The notes beneath the pieces are model-generated. The model had not been told where the DNA came from. It was given only the letters and a program-made list of their open reading frames with translations, and ran no database searches. A DNA stretch of 64,000 nt from Halostella litorea. Its GTDB lineage: Archaea; Halobacteriota; Halobacteria; Halobacteriales; Natronoarchaeaceae. Below are positions 41,387-50,151 of the stretch, piece by piece. The position numbers and the translations under genes were made by a program. Numbering within the stretch: position 1 is the stretch's first letter; each line of letters opens with the position of its first letter. Where the stretch lies: assembly GCF_004785955.1 (NCBI RefSeq), contig NZ_SJER01000001.1, positions 1,393,690 to 1,457,689 of the forward strand, in the 5' to 3' direction.

Positions 41387-41508
41387 CAGCGACCACCCCG
41401 GGACTCGCTCGCGTCGGTCGTCTCGCCTCCGGCGTGGGGCGTCGTCCGGTCGGGTCCGGCGGCGTCCGGTTCGTCGTCGCACAGCCAGCTATCGGTCGAT
41501 CCGTACAC
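41386..41508 (-). CDS. Hypothetical 40-aa acidic protein coupled to the HAD gene
   Basis: GTG 41508 to TGA 41388-41386, the TGA overlapping the HAD ATG (TGATG). The product begins with Y-G-S-T-D-S-W-L-C-D-D-E and is Asp/Glu/Thr/Gly-rich, the composition of real haloarchaeal proteins. A minus-strand GCTTTAG (41533-41539) is centred 28 bp before the GTG, consistent with a leaderless transcript starting at this ORF. No motif recognised. It could be a genuine microprotein or a coupling ORF; chance cannot be excluded. Confidence 0.4.
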   Translation of the reverse strand: MYGSTDSWLCDDEPDAAGPDRTTPHAGGETTDASESRGGR

Positions 41509-41639
41509 GTCGGGGGCAAGGACGGCGAGCGACTAAAGCCGACGGGTAAGGGTGAACCAACGGGCGATTTATGTCCGTTCAGTTTACAGACGTATGACAG
41601 GTGGTCCGCGGCGGCGACGCCGCGGGCTTCGAAGGCCCC

Positions 41640-41834
41640 ATGACCGACGACAGCCAGGAGGCGGCGTCGAACGGTGACGCCGGCGATACCGACCGGACCG
41701 CACCCGACAGGAGACGGGTGACGATCGCCGTCCGGTCGGGACTGTTGGGGACCCGGCGGCGACAGGCTGGGGCCGGGGTCCGGTACAGCGGGCTCGACGG
41801 CGGCTTCCGGGTCGCCGAGGGGGGCGACCGATGA
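41640..41834 (+). CDS. Hypothetical 64-aa protein before the histidine kinase
   Basis: ATG 41640 (an in-frame GTG at 41601 would add 13 codons) to TGA overlapping the kinase ATG by ATGA at 41831-41834. It has an acidic N-terminus (T-D-D-S-Q-E-A-A) then an Arg/Gly-rich half (G-T-R-R-R-Q-A-G-A-G-V-R). A TATA-like GATTTATG lies at 41566-41573. The overlap suggests coupling to the kinase. No family recognised. Confidence 0.4.
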   Translation: MTDDSQEAASNGDAGDTDRTAPDRRRVTIAVRSGLLGTRRRQAGAGVRYSGLDGGFRVAEGGDR

Positions 41835-43549
41835 AGCTCCGGACCCGGTCCGCGCTCCTCCTGCTCGCCATCGTCGTCGTGCTGGGGGCGGTCAACGTCG
41901 GCGCGCTGCTGTTCTACCAGGACCAACTCGTTCAGCAGGAGCGGGAGAACGTCGAGGGGACCGCCGGCGACGCCGCCGGCTCCATCGACGAACAGATAGA
42001 GAGCCGTAAGGACGAGGTCCAGTTGCTCGCGGCGAAACATCCGAACCCGAACCGCCTCGCCGACTCGGACCAGTTCCTCGAACGCACGTTCGACACCAGC
42101 CGGTACTGGGCGGCCCACGTCGTCGCCGCCAACGGCACGGTCGTCTCGGTGTTTGGCCCCTACACCGAGGAGAACCGGTCGGCGCTGCTCGGCTCGAACG
42201 TCTCGGACGAGCGGTACGTCCGGATCGCCCAGCGGACGGGCGCGCCGGCGGCCTCCCAGCCCCGGTCCGTCCCGACGCGGAACGCGCCCTCGGTATCGTT
42301 CGCGGCCCCGGTCCGCAACGACGAACTGGAGGTCGTCGGCGTCGTGGTGGCGCGGCTGGTCGTCAACGACCGGACGCTGTTCGGGATGTTGCCGGCGCTG
42401 CAGAACCAGGGCCAGCAGGCGGTCGAGGTCACAGATAGCGAGGGCAGGACCCTCGTCTCGCCGCTGTACGAGTTCGACCGGACGGTCGGCGCGTCCGCGA
42501 CCGTCGAGGACCTCGGCTGGACGGTGACGGTGACGCGAAACCAGGGGCCGCTCAACCGGACGCTCCGCGAACTCGCGCTCATCCAGGGGCTCGGCCTGCT
42601 CGTCATCGTGGGCTCCGTCGTCGGCTTCGGGGCCTGGCAGTACCGCGCGAACCTCCGGCAGACCGAGCGGCTGCTGGACGGGTTCGACCGCATCCGCGAC
42701 GGCGAGTACGGCTACCGGCTGGACATGGCGTCGGCCGAGGAATGGGAACAGATCAGCGACGGGTTCAACCACCTGGCGCAGGGGCTGGCCGTCCGGGAGT
42801 CCGAACTCCGCGAGCGCGAACAGCGCCTCGGCGTGCTCAACCGCGTGTTGCGCCACAACCTCCGCAACGAGATGACGGTCATCCTCAACTACGCGGAACT
42901 GCTCCGCGAACTGTCGGACCGCGACCGGATGGAGCAGGCGGCGGCGGCGATCGTCGAGGCGGGCCACGACCTCACCGACCTGAGCGAGAAGGCCAGGCAG
43001 ATCGAGGCGGCGCTCGACGACGAGTCCCTCGGCCTCGAATCGCAGGACGTGGTCCGGATCGTCGAGGGCGTCCTCGACGACCTCCGCGAGGAGTACCCCG
43101 ACGCCGAGGTGACGCTGTCGGCCCCGGCCCGGCAGCAGGTCGCCGCCATCGGGTCGCTGTGGATCGCCGTCCGCAACGTCTGTGAGAACGCGCTCGAACA
43201 CAACGACGCCGACGAGCCCCGGGTCGACGTGACGGTCGGGACCGAGGAACGCGACGGCGGGACCCGCGTCACCGTCGCCGTCGCCGACAACGGCCCCGGG
43301 ATCCCGGACCAGGAGAAGGCCGTCCTCGTCGAGGGCGAGGAGACGTCGCTCCAGCACGGCAGCGGCCTGGGGCTGTGGCTCGTCTACTGGGTCGTCGACA
43401 AGTCCCACGGGAACCTCGCCTTCGACGGGAACGACCCCCGCGGGTCGGTCGTCACGATCGACCTCCCGGCGAGCAAGCCCGAGGAGTACTCCCCCTCCGC
43501 GCCGGACGTCACGACCGACGACGGCACCGCGGGGACGACCGGCGACTGA
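41831..43549 (+). CDS. Membrane sensor histidine kinase with HAMP
   Basis: 572 aa. Helix 1 (about 8-28), an extracytoplasmic sensor of about 220 residues (Cache-like layout), helix 2 (about 253-272), a HAMP region (L-L-D-G-F-D-R-I-R-D-G-E-Y-G-Y-R-L), and a HisKA-like helix with the phospho-acceptor in V-L-R-H-N-L-R-N-E-M. HATPase_c follows: N box N-V-C-E-N-A-L-E-H-N, G1 A-D-N-G-P-G-I-P, G2 H-G-S-G-L-G-L-W-L-V. The R-H-N-L-R-N context is typical of haloarchaeal kinases. A cognate regulator is not adjacent. The tail is Ser/Thr/Asp-rich. Confidence 0.93.
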   Translation: MKLRTRSALLLLAIVVVLGAVNVGALLFYQDQLVQQERENVEGTAGDAAGSIDEQIESRKDEVQLLAAKHPNPNRLADSDQFLERTFDTSRYWAAHVVAANGTVVSVFGPYTEENRSALLGSNVSDERYVRIAQRTGAPAASQPRSVPTRNAPSVSFAAPVRNDELEVVGVVVARLVVNDRTLFGMLPALQNQGQQAVEVTDSEGRTLVSPLYEFDRTVGASATVEDLGWTVTVTRNQGPLNRTLRELALIQGLGLLVIVGSVVGFGAWQYRANLRQTERLLDGFDRIRDGEYGYRLDMASAEEWEQISDGFNHLAQGLAVRESELREREQRLGVLNRVLRHNLRNEMTVILNYAELLRELSDRDRMEQAAAAIVEAGHDLTDLSEKARQIEAALDDESLGLESQDVVRIVEGVLDDLREEYPDAEVTLSAPARQQVAAIGSLWIAVRNVCENALEHNDADEPRVDVTVGTEERDGGTRVTVAVADNGPGIPDQEKAVLVEGEETSLQHGSGLGLWLVYWVVDKSHGNLAFDGNDPRGSVVTIDLPASKPEEYSPSAPDVTTDDGTAGTTGD

Positions 43550-43596
43550 CTGCGGTCGACCGTCGCCCCCGCGTGCGGTCGCGGCGCGGTCCCGTC

Positions 43597-46500
43597 TCAG
43601 CCCCGCCCGCGCCGCCGGAGTGCGGCGAACGCCAACGCGACGAGCGCGACCAGTGCGGGCAACGCCCCGAACCCGTCGAGCGCCGTCGACGACCCGCCGT
43701 CGCTCCCGCCGCCGTCGCTCCCGCCGCCGTCGCCGCTTCCGCCGCCGTCAGCGCCGGTGTCGTTTCCGCCGTCGGCGTTCGGGTCGGTGACGTTGACCCG
43801 GCCGGCGGTGACGTTGTTGACCTCGACGGAGTAGGTGCCGGCCTGATCGATCTCCTGTTCGAACACCAGTACCCGCCTGCTGTCGGCGGCGACGGTCACC
43901 GTCTTGCGGTCGACGACCGTGTCGTCCAGCAGCAGGTTCGCGGTGAACGCGCCGTCGGCCCGACCGGTGTTGTCGATGGTCACCTCCACGCCGGCCGCCT
44001 CGCCGACCCGCACCTCGGAGATGGACACCGCGGCGTCGACCAGTTCGAACTGCGGCTGGTTGACGGCGGCGACGAAGTCGGACAGGCCGGGCGAGACGCC
44101 GCGGTAGCGGTAGTGGGTGGCGGTCTCGCCGACCAGCGTGGTCTCCAGCCGGGTCCACTCGCCGTCGACCTTCCGGTGTAACACCACGTCCTCGGGGCTG
44201 ACGTTCCGTGCCTCGACGGACGCCTTGCTGACCCGGAAGGTGAACGACACCCGCGAGATGTTCTCGTCCGCGACGGTGTGGCTGACGTTGACGTAGCCGA
44301 CCGCCGCCGTGTTGTTCGTCTCGTTCGGGGTGAACTCCCCGGTCGTGTCGAGGCGCTCGTCGTCGCTGGTGACGTTCAGGGAGTAGTTCCCGCCGCGCTC
44401 GACGCTCAGGTTGACCTCGTCGACGCTCGCCCTGTCGTCGCGCGACTCGGGCGTCGAGACGTTCACGGCGACGCTGCTGTCGGCGCTCGCGTTGTTCACG
44501 TCGATCGAGACCTGCGAGGTGTCGTTCTCCTCGGTCGCGTCTATCTCGACGCGCGTGTTCGTGTTCGACAGCCAGACGCTGGTGACGGGCCGCCGCGGGT
44601 CGTTGGTCCGCAGCTTCAGGATGGCGGATTTCGTCCCCGCGGTGGTCGGCTCGAACCCGAGCGTGACGGTCCGCTGCTCGCCCGGTTCGAGCGTGACCGG
44701 CGTCGTCGGGCCGGCGAGTTCGAACGAGCCGGGGTCGGCCCCGACGACGTCCGCGTTGGCGACCCGGAGCGTCCCGTCGCCCCGGTTGGACAGCGTGACG
44801 GTCGTCGTCACGGCGTCGCCGAGCGTGACGTTCCCGAAGTCGACGGAACTCCGGCTGACGGCCAGCCGGGGCCGCGTGGCCGTCCCGGACAGCGGCACGT
44901 CCAGCCGCGTGCCGGCGTCGGTTTCGATTCCGAGTTGTGCCGCCTTCGCGCCCGTGGAAGCGGGCGCGAACTCGACTTCCACCGTCCGGCTCTCGCCGGC
45001 GGCGAGCGTCCCCGCCCCGCCGCCGGCGACGACGGCGAAGGCGTCCGCGTCGCTCCCGGAGACGTCGACCTCCGTCAGGTTCGCCGGGGCGTTGCCGGTG
45101 TTCGAGACGGTGACCGACAGCGTCGTCGCGTTCCGGATCCGGGTGTCCTCGAACGACAGCGACCCGGGCTCGATGCCGAGGTCGCTCTCGACGGCGGTCG
45201 CGGCGGCCGACACCGTCACCGTACCGCGGTCCGTGTCGTTGGTGTCGAACTCGACCGCGCCCTCGTACGCGCCCGGCGCATCGGCGCTGAACGTGAGCGT
45301 CGTGCGGGCGCTCTCACCGGGGGCCAGCGCGTCCGGCGTGTCGTCGGCGAGGGCGAACGTCCCGTTGTCGCCCGACGCCGCGGCAGCCAGCGACAGCGGG
45401 CCGGTGCCGACGTTCCGGACGACGACGGTCGACTGCACCTCGGCCCCGGTGGCGACGCTGCCGAACTCGACGCCCGTCGGCTCGACGGCCACCGCGGGGA
45501 CGCCCTCCGCGCTCCCGGACAGTCCGACCGTGCTGGACCCGCCATCGGCGGTGTTGACGACCAGTTCCCCGTCGAAGGTCCCGGGTTCGCTCGGGTCGAA
45601 CCTGACCCGGAGGGTGCTGGTCTCGCCGGGGTCGAGCGTTCTGCTCCCGGCGCTGGTCACGAACGCGGCGTCGCCCCGGGTCCCGACGCTGGTGACGGTG
45701 CCGGTCGCGTTGCCGCCGTTGGTGACGGTCACCGACGCCGTCGTGGCGTTGCCGACGGTCGTCGTGCCGAAGTCGACGTCCGACTGGTCGACCCCGACCG
45801 AGGACGCACCGGTCTCTCCGGTGTCGTTGCCGCCGTCGGTCGCGTTGCCGTCGTCGGTGACGTTCTCCTCGGTGGTCGTGTCGTCGGTCCCGTCGTCGTC
45901 GTCCACGACGACACCGCCACCGCCGCCACCGCCGCCGCCGGCTTCCACCCCTTCACCGGAGAGGGGCACGGTCAGCGGCGGGCCGAATGCGGGCTCCGGG
46001 TTCGCGAAGACGAGTTCCCCCTCGGCCGTCCCGGTCGAGGACGGGGCGAACTCCACGGTCACCTCGCGGCTCTCGCCGGGTTCCAGCGAGAACGGCCCGC
46101 CGCCGCTCGTGACGGCGTACGCCGACGAGCCCTCGACGACGGTGTCGTTGACCGCGAGCGGCGCGACGCCGTCGTTGGTGACGGTCACCGTCTCCGTCGC
46201 GGTGCTGTCCGTGTCGGTGTCGGGGAACGACACCGACCCCGGCGACACCGCCGTGCGGGCGAGCGTGAGCGTGTAGTTGGCCGGGCCGGAGAGCGTCGCG
46301 TTCCTGACTGCGGGCGCGGGCGTGTAGGCCGTGCTGTTGAGCGGCGGCTCCGCCGCGAGCGTGACGTTGCCGGCGAGTTCGACCCCGTCACCGGGTTCGG
46401 CGTCGGCCAGCGTCACGTCGTTCGGGAGTTCGAAGTCGTCGGTGAGGGAAAACGGCTGTAGCGTGCCGTTCGCGTCGGTCTGGAACGGGATGCCGTCGCC

Positions 46501-49500
46501 GATGCCCGACTCGGGCGTGTGGGCGACCGCGACGAGCGCGCTCTCGACGGGCGCGCCGACGCCGTCCTCGACGGTCACGTCGACGACGTGGCCCTGCGGC
46601 AGCGTCTGGACGCCCAGGTCGGCGGTCCCGTCGCCGACGGTGAACGGGCCCGTGATGTAGAAGTCGGGGACGCCGTCGGGCGTTCCCATGGTGCCGTTCT
46701 GGAGCAGGCTGACGGCGTAGGTCCCCGGCTCAACGTCGGCGACGGCGTAGCCGCCGCTGTCGTTCAGTGCCGCCGTGTAGGTCGGCACCTCGGGGCCGCC
46801 GAGGATGACGGTCCCGTTCGCGACCGGCGATCCGTCGGCCGCCTGCAGCGACCCGGTGACGTTCGCCGTCGCTGCGGTCCCGGAGAGGGGGACGGTCAGG
46901 GGCGGGCCGTTCGACGGTTCGGGGTTCCCGAAGACGAGCGCCCCGTCGTACGTCCGGGGTTCCGCCGGGTCGAACCTGACGGTCACGTCGTGGCTCTCGC
47001 CGGGGGCCAGGGTGAACGCCCCGCCGTTCTCGACGGCGAACGCCGGCGAGTCCACGGACGCCCCGGCGACGCTCATCGGGTCGTCGCCGTTGTTGGTGAC
47101 CGTCACCGTCTCGGTAGCCGTGTCGTTCGTTCCCGTGTAGGGGAAGGAGACGGACCGCTGCGAGACGGCCGTCCGGTTGACCGTGAACTCGTAGCTCTCG
47201 GCCCCATCGACCGTGTCGTTGATCAGGTTGCGCTCCGGTGCGTACGCGGTGCTGTTGCGCGGCCGAGTCGCTCCGACGCTGACGTTGCCGGCGAGTTCGA
47301 TGCCGGGCGAGGAAGCGTTCGGCGCGCGCAACACGCCGCTTTCGTTCGCCGGGAGCGGGATGGCGTCGCCGACGCCCTCCGCGGGCGTGTGGGCCACCAC
47401 GACGGTCGCGCCGGGGACCGGTTCGTTGCGCCCGTCCGTGACGCTCACGTCGACCACGGACGCCGACGGTACCGGCGCCGACCCGAGGGCGCGGTCGTCG
47501 GTCGCGTTGACCCGGTCGATGATGTACACGTCGGGGACGCCGTCCTTCACGACGCCGATGGTCTCGGTCTGGATCAGGCCGATGTCGTACGTGCCGGGTT
47601 CGACGTTGGTGAGGGCGAACCCGCCGCTGTCGTTCAGCCGGACGTCGTACGTCGGCAGGTTCTCGCCGCCGGCGACGACCGTCCCGTTCGTCACCGGATC
47701 GCCGTTTGCGTCCACGATCGACCCCGTGACGTTCGATCCGGTGGTGGTCCCGGCGAGGGACACGGTCAGGGGCGGGCCGTTCGACGGTTCGGGGTTCTCG
47801 AAGGCGAGTTCGCCGTCGTACGTCCCGGTCGACGACGGGGCGAACTCGACGGTCACCTCGTGGCTCGTACCCGGTTCCAGGACGAACGACCCGCCGCCGC
47901 TCGTGACGGTGTACGCCGGCGAGTCGACGGACGCGCCGGCGACTTCCATCGGGCCGTCGCCGTTGTTGGTCACCGTCACCGTCTCCGTCGCGGTGCCACC
48001 GGCGGCCGTGCTGGGGAAGGAGACCGACCGCGGCGAGACGGCCGTCCGGTTGACCGTGAACTCGTAGTCACGGGGGCCCTCAACCGTGTCGTTGATCAGG
48101 TTGCGCTCCGGCGCGTAGGCGGTGCTGTTTCGCGGCCGGGTCGCACCCAGGGAGACGTTCCCCGCGAGTTCGATCCCGGGCGTGGTGGCGTTGGGCGCGC
48201 GCAACACGCCGCTTTCGTTCGCCGGGATCGGGAGGCCGTCGCCGACGCCCTCCGCGATCCTGTGGCCGACCAGAACGGTGGCCCGGGGAATCGGATCGCC
48301 GCCCCCGTCGGCGACGCTCACGTTGACGACGTGTGCGGCCGGGAGCGACTGCTCGCCGACGTCGGTGACCTCGCCGGTGGCGTCGACCCGGGCGAAGAAG
48401 TACACGTCGGGGACGCCGTCCTTCACGACGCCGATTGTCTCGGTCTGGATCAGGCCGACGCTGTACGTGCCCGGTTCGGCGTCCGGGATGGTGAACCCGC
48501 CGCTGTCGTTCAGCCGGGCGGTATACGTCGGCAGGTTCTCGCCGCCGGCGACGACCGTTCCGTTCGTCACCGGATCGCCGTTTGCGTCCACGATCGACCC
48601 CGTGACGTTCGTCGGCCGTTCGAGCGTGAGCGTCACGTCTTGGGGACCGTCCACCGTCAGGGAGGTTCCGTTCCCGTCGTAACTCGTGTTCGGCGGCGGC
48701 GTCACGCTCACCTGGACCTCGCCGGCGACTTCGACGCCGGGGCGGCCGTTCGGCGGGTGGACCATCCGACCCATCGCGTCGGTCGGCGGCCCCGTCTCGG
48801 ACCGGTAGCCGTAGAAGGATATCCCCGGGGCGACGTTCACGTCGCGCAGTCCCACCCGGGCGTCCTCGAGCGGGGACCCGGTTCCGTCCTCGACGGTCAC
48901 GTTCAGGACGCTGCCCGAGGGCACGGTGAAGCTCCGCGCGGTGTCGTTGGCCGTGGTGACCGTGTCGAGCACGGCGAAGTCGGCCACGCCGTCCCGCGGG
49001 AACGCGGTCGTCGAGTCCCGCTGGACCGGCCCCTGCCAGTAGGCCACGCGGTACGTCGTGTTCGGGTGCACCGAGGCGGAGAACGACCCCGCGTCGTCCG
49101 TCGTGACCGACACCGTGTCCCCGGTGGAGCGGTTGAGCAGGAGCACCGAATCGTTCACCGCCGCCGACTCGTTCGGGTACGTCACCGACCCGTTGACGGT
49201 CACCCTGTTGCTCTCGGACAGCGTGAGGGTGACGCTCCGGTCGGCGTCGACGGTCAGTTCCCTGAACGCCGTCTCGTAGGTGTCGTTTTCAGGACCTCCC
49301 ACCACGAAGACGCTCCCGTTGACCTCGACGCCGGCGGTCGCGGCGTCGTCGGGCGTCCAGACGCCGTTCGCGTCGGTAGTGCCGGAGATCGGTACAGACG
49401 CACCGTCCCGGAGATGGACCACGTCAACGCTGACGTTCTCGACCGGGTCGCCGGCCTCGTCTTCGACGGTGACGTCCAGCTGGTTGCCCCTCGGGACGGT

Positions 49501-49965
49501 GACGTTCTGGACGTCACCGTCGGCGTACGACCTGTTCGCGACCGCGTAGATGTCGGCGACGCCGTCCCGCGGGAACAGACCGCCCGACCCGTTGAGCTGG
49601 TAGTACTGCACCTCGTACGTCGTCCCCGCGGTGACCGACACCGAGTAGTCCCCGGTGTCGTCGGTCTGCGCGTCGGGGTTGTCGCTCCGGTTCGCGAAGA
49701 ACGACAGTCCGTCGCCCGACAGCGCCGTTCCGTCGGGACCGACGACGGTCCCGCTGACGTTCGCGGTCGCCGCCGCGTCGACGCTCCCGGTGGTTGCCGC
49801 GCTGTTCGCCTCGGCCGCCGTGGTCGCCCCGGCGGCCGCCGCCGGGGGCGCAAACGCCGCCCCGACCATCAGCAGCACCAGCGCCACTGCGGTCACTGTG
49901 CTGTGTGTGATCGCGCCCCGGCCGCCTCCGTTCGAAGCCATCGTTCGAGGTGTTCCCTTGCTCAT
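43597..49965 (-). CDS. Giant secreted surface protein with repeated ASH and carboxypeptidase-regulatory-like domains, PGF-CTERM-like anchor
   Basis: 2122 aa. Sec-type signal (V-T-A-V-A-L-V-L-L-M-V-G-A-A-F-A, about 20-45). Carboxypeptidase-regulatory-like beta domains follow (about 45-450), then three homologous units of about 290 residues (about 451-1340), each pairing such a domain with an ASH/'choice-of-anchor D' domain (T-V-T-V-T-N-N-G-D). A Gly10 and Asp-rich linker (about 1342-1380) precedes four more ASH-like domains (about 1390-1790), a PGF-pre-PGF-like domain (about 1850-1960; V-S-P-E-D-V-V-L-H-R), a CARDB-like domain and an Asp/Gly/Ser stalk. The C-terminal D-G-F-G-A-L-P-A-L-V helix with R-R-R resembles the archaeosortase signal with Asp for Pro. 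Many N-x-S/T sequons. ATG 49965 is preceded by GGGAGC. Confidence 0.9.
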   Translation of the reverse strand: MSKGTPRTMASNGGGRGAITHSTVTAVALVLLMVGAAFAPPAAAAGATTAAEANSAATTGSVDAAATANVSGTVVGPDGTALSGDGLSFFANRSDNPDAQTDDTGDYSVSVTAGTTYEVQYYQLNGSGGLFPRDGVADIYAVANRSYADGDVQNVTVPRGNQLDVTVEDEAGDPVENVSVDVVHLRDGASVPISGTTDANGVWTPDDAATAGVEVNGSVFVVGGPENDTYETAFRELTVDADRSVTLTLSESNRVTVNGSVTYPNESAAVNDSVLLLNRSTGDTVSVTTDDAGSFSASVHPNTTYRVAYWQGPVQRDSTTAFPRDGVADFAVLDTVTTANDTARSFTVPSGSVLNVTVEDGTGSPLEDARVGLRDVNVAPGISFYGYRSETGPPTDAMGRMVHPPNGRPGVEVAGEVQVSVTPPPNTSYDGNGTSLTVDGPQDVTLTLERPTNVTGSIVDANGDPVTNGTVVAGGENLPTYTARLNDSGGFTIPDAEPGTYSVGLIQTETIGVVKDGVPDVYFFARVDATGEVTDVGEQSLPAAHVVNVSVADGGGDPIPRATVLVGHRIAEGVGDGLPIPANESGVLRAPNATTPGIELAGNVSLGATRPRNSTAYAPERNLINDTVEGPRDYEFTVNRTAVSPRSVSFPSTAAGGTATETVTVTNNGDGPMEVAGASVDSPAYTVTSGGGSFVLEPGTSHEVTVEFAPSSTGTYDGELAFENPEPSNGPPLTVSLAGTTTGSNVTGSIVDANGDPVTNGTVVAGGENLPTYDVRLNDSGGFALTNVEPGTYDIGLIQTETIGVVKDGVPDVYIIDRVNATDDRALGSAPVPSASVVDVSVTDGRNEPVPGATVVVAHTPAEGVGDAIPLPANESGVLRAPNASSPGIELAGNVSVGATRPRNSTAYAPERNLINDTVDGAESYEFTVNRTAVSQRSVSFPYTGTNDTATETVTVTNNGDDPMSVAGASVDSPAFAVENGGAFTLAPGESHDVTVRFDPAEPRTYDGALVFGNPEPSNGPPLTVPLSGTAATANVTGSLQAADGSPVANGTVILGGPEVPTYTAALNDSGGYAVADVEPGTYAVSLLQNGTMGTPDGVPDFYITGPFTVGDGTADLGVQTLPQGHVVDVTVEDGVGAPVESALVAVAHTPESGIGDGIPFQTDANGTLQPFSLTDDFELPNDVTLADAEPGDGVELAGNVTLAAEPPLNSTAYTPAPAVRNATLSGPANYTLTLARTAVSPGSVSFPDTDTDSTATETVTVTNDGVAPLAVNDTVVEGSSAYAVTSGGGPFSLEPGESREVTVEFAPSSTGTAEGELVFANPEPAFGPPLTVPLSGEGVEAGGGGGGGGGVVVDDDDGTDDTTTEENVTDDGNATDGGNDTGETGASSVGVDQSDVDFGTTTVGNATTASVTVTNGGNATGTVTSVGTRGDAAFVTSAGSRTLDPGETSTLRVRFDPSEPGTFDGELVVNTADGGSSTVGLSGSAEGVPAVAVEPTGVEFGSVATGAEVQSTVVVRNVGTGPLSLAAAASGDNGTFALADDTPDALAPGESARTTLTFSADAPGAYEGAVEFDTNDTDRGTVTVSAAATAVESDLGIEPGSLSFEDTRIRNATTLSVTVSNTGNAPANLTEVDVSGSDADAFAVVAGGGAGTLAAGESRTVEVEFAPASTGAKAAQLGIETDAGTRLDVPLSGTATRPRLAVSRSSVDFGNVTLGDAVTTTVTLSNRGDGTLRVANADVVGADPGSFELAGPTTPVTLEPGEQRTVTLGFEPTTAGTKSAILKLRTNDPRRPVTSVWLSNTNTRVEIDATEENDTSQVSIDVNNASADSSVAVNVSTPESRDDRASVDEVNLSVERGGNYSLNVTSDDERLDTTGEFTPNETNNTAAVGYVNVSHTVADENISRVSFTFRVSKASVEARNVSPEDVVLHRKVDGEWTRLETTLVGETATHYRYRGVSPGLSDFVAAVNQPQFELVDAAVSISEVRVGEAAGVEVTIDNTGRADGAFTANLLLDDTVVDRKTVTVAADSRRVLVFEQEIDQAGTYSVEVNNVTAGRVNVTDPNADGGNDTGADGGGSGDGGGSDGGGSDGGSSTALDGFGALPALVALVALAFAALRRRGRG
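45950..48611 (-). repeat. Three tandem coding repeats of about 870 bp in the surface-protein gene
   Basis: Units run from about 48611 to 47737, 47736 to 46873 and 46872 to 45950. The first two both open with N-V-T-G-S-I-V-D-A-N-G-D-P-V-T-N-G and share long DNA-level identity, including a run around 47667-47740 matching one around 48539-48613. The third has diverged (N-V-T-G-S-L-Q-A-A-D-G). Also repeated are G-I-E-L-A-G-N-V-S and A-Y-A-P-E-R-N-L-I-N-D-T-V. Recent duplication of one module best explains this. Confidence 0.8.
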
Positions 49966-50011
49966 AGTGCTCCCGCGATGTGCTATCGCCGCTCCTGTCG
50001 ATGCAGTGCTA

Positions 50012-50030
50012 TTTGTAAACATTTTACAAA
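50012..50030. promoter_or_regulatory. Inverted repeat in the promoter of the giant surface protein
   Basis: TTTGTAAA-CAT-TTTACAAA, with 8-bp arms and 3-bp spacer, lies about 47-65 bp upstream of ATG 49965. It overlaps the best TATA-like sequence of this leftward promoter (TTACAAATAG on the minus strand is adjacent). It is positioned as an operator; the regulator is unknown. Confidence 0.5.
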
Positions 50031-50151
50031 AAACGTTTGGCCGATTGACGATCGTTTCCGCCGTCAGTGGGGCGACTTCGGCGCGGAACCGCTCCCCTCC
50101 CGAGCTCCGGAGGGCGGAGATTTAAATAAGACAGCCTGAATATGTCACACG

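Noticed and set aside
41594..41677. 27-codon ORF starting at ATG 41594 close to a TATA-like box
   Set aside because: Runs of Arg codons from GC-rich sequence, overlaps another frame that is better coupled to the kinase.
46519..50139. 1206-codon open frame on the + strand opposite the giant surface protein
   Set aside because: Mirror frame of a GC-rich gene; Arg/Val/Gly-rich with no domain, while the opposite strand has a signal peptide, repeats and known folds.
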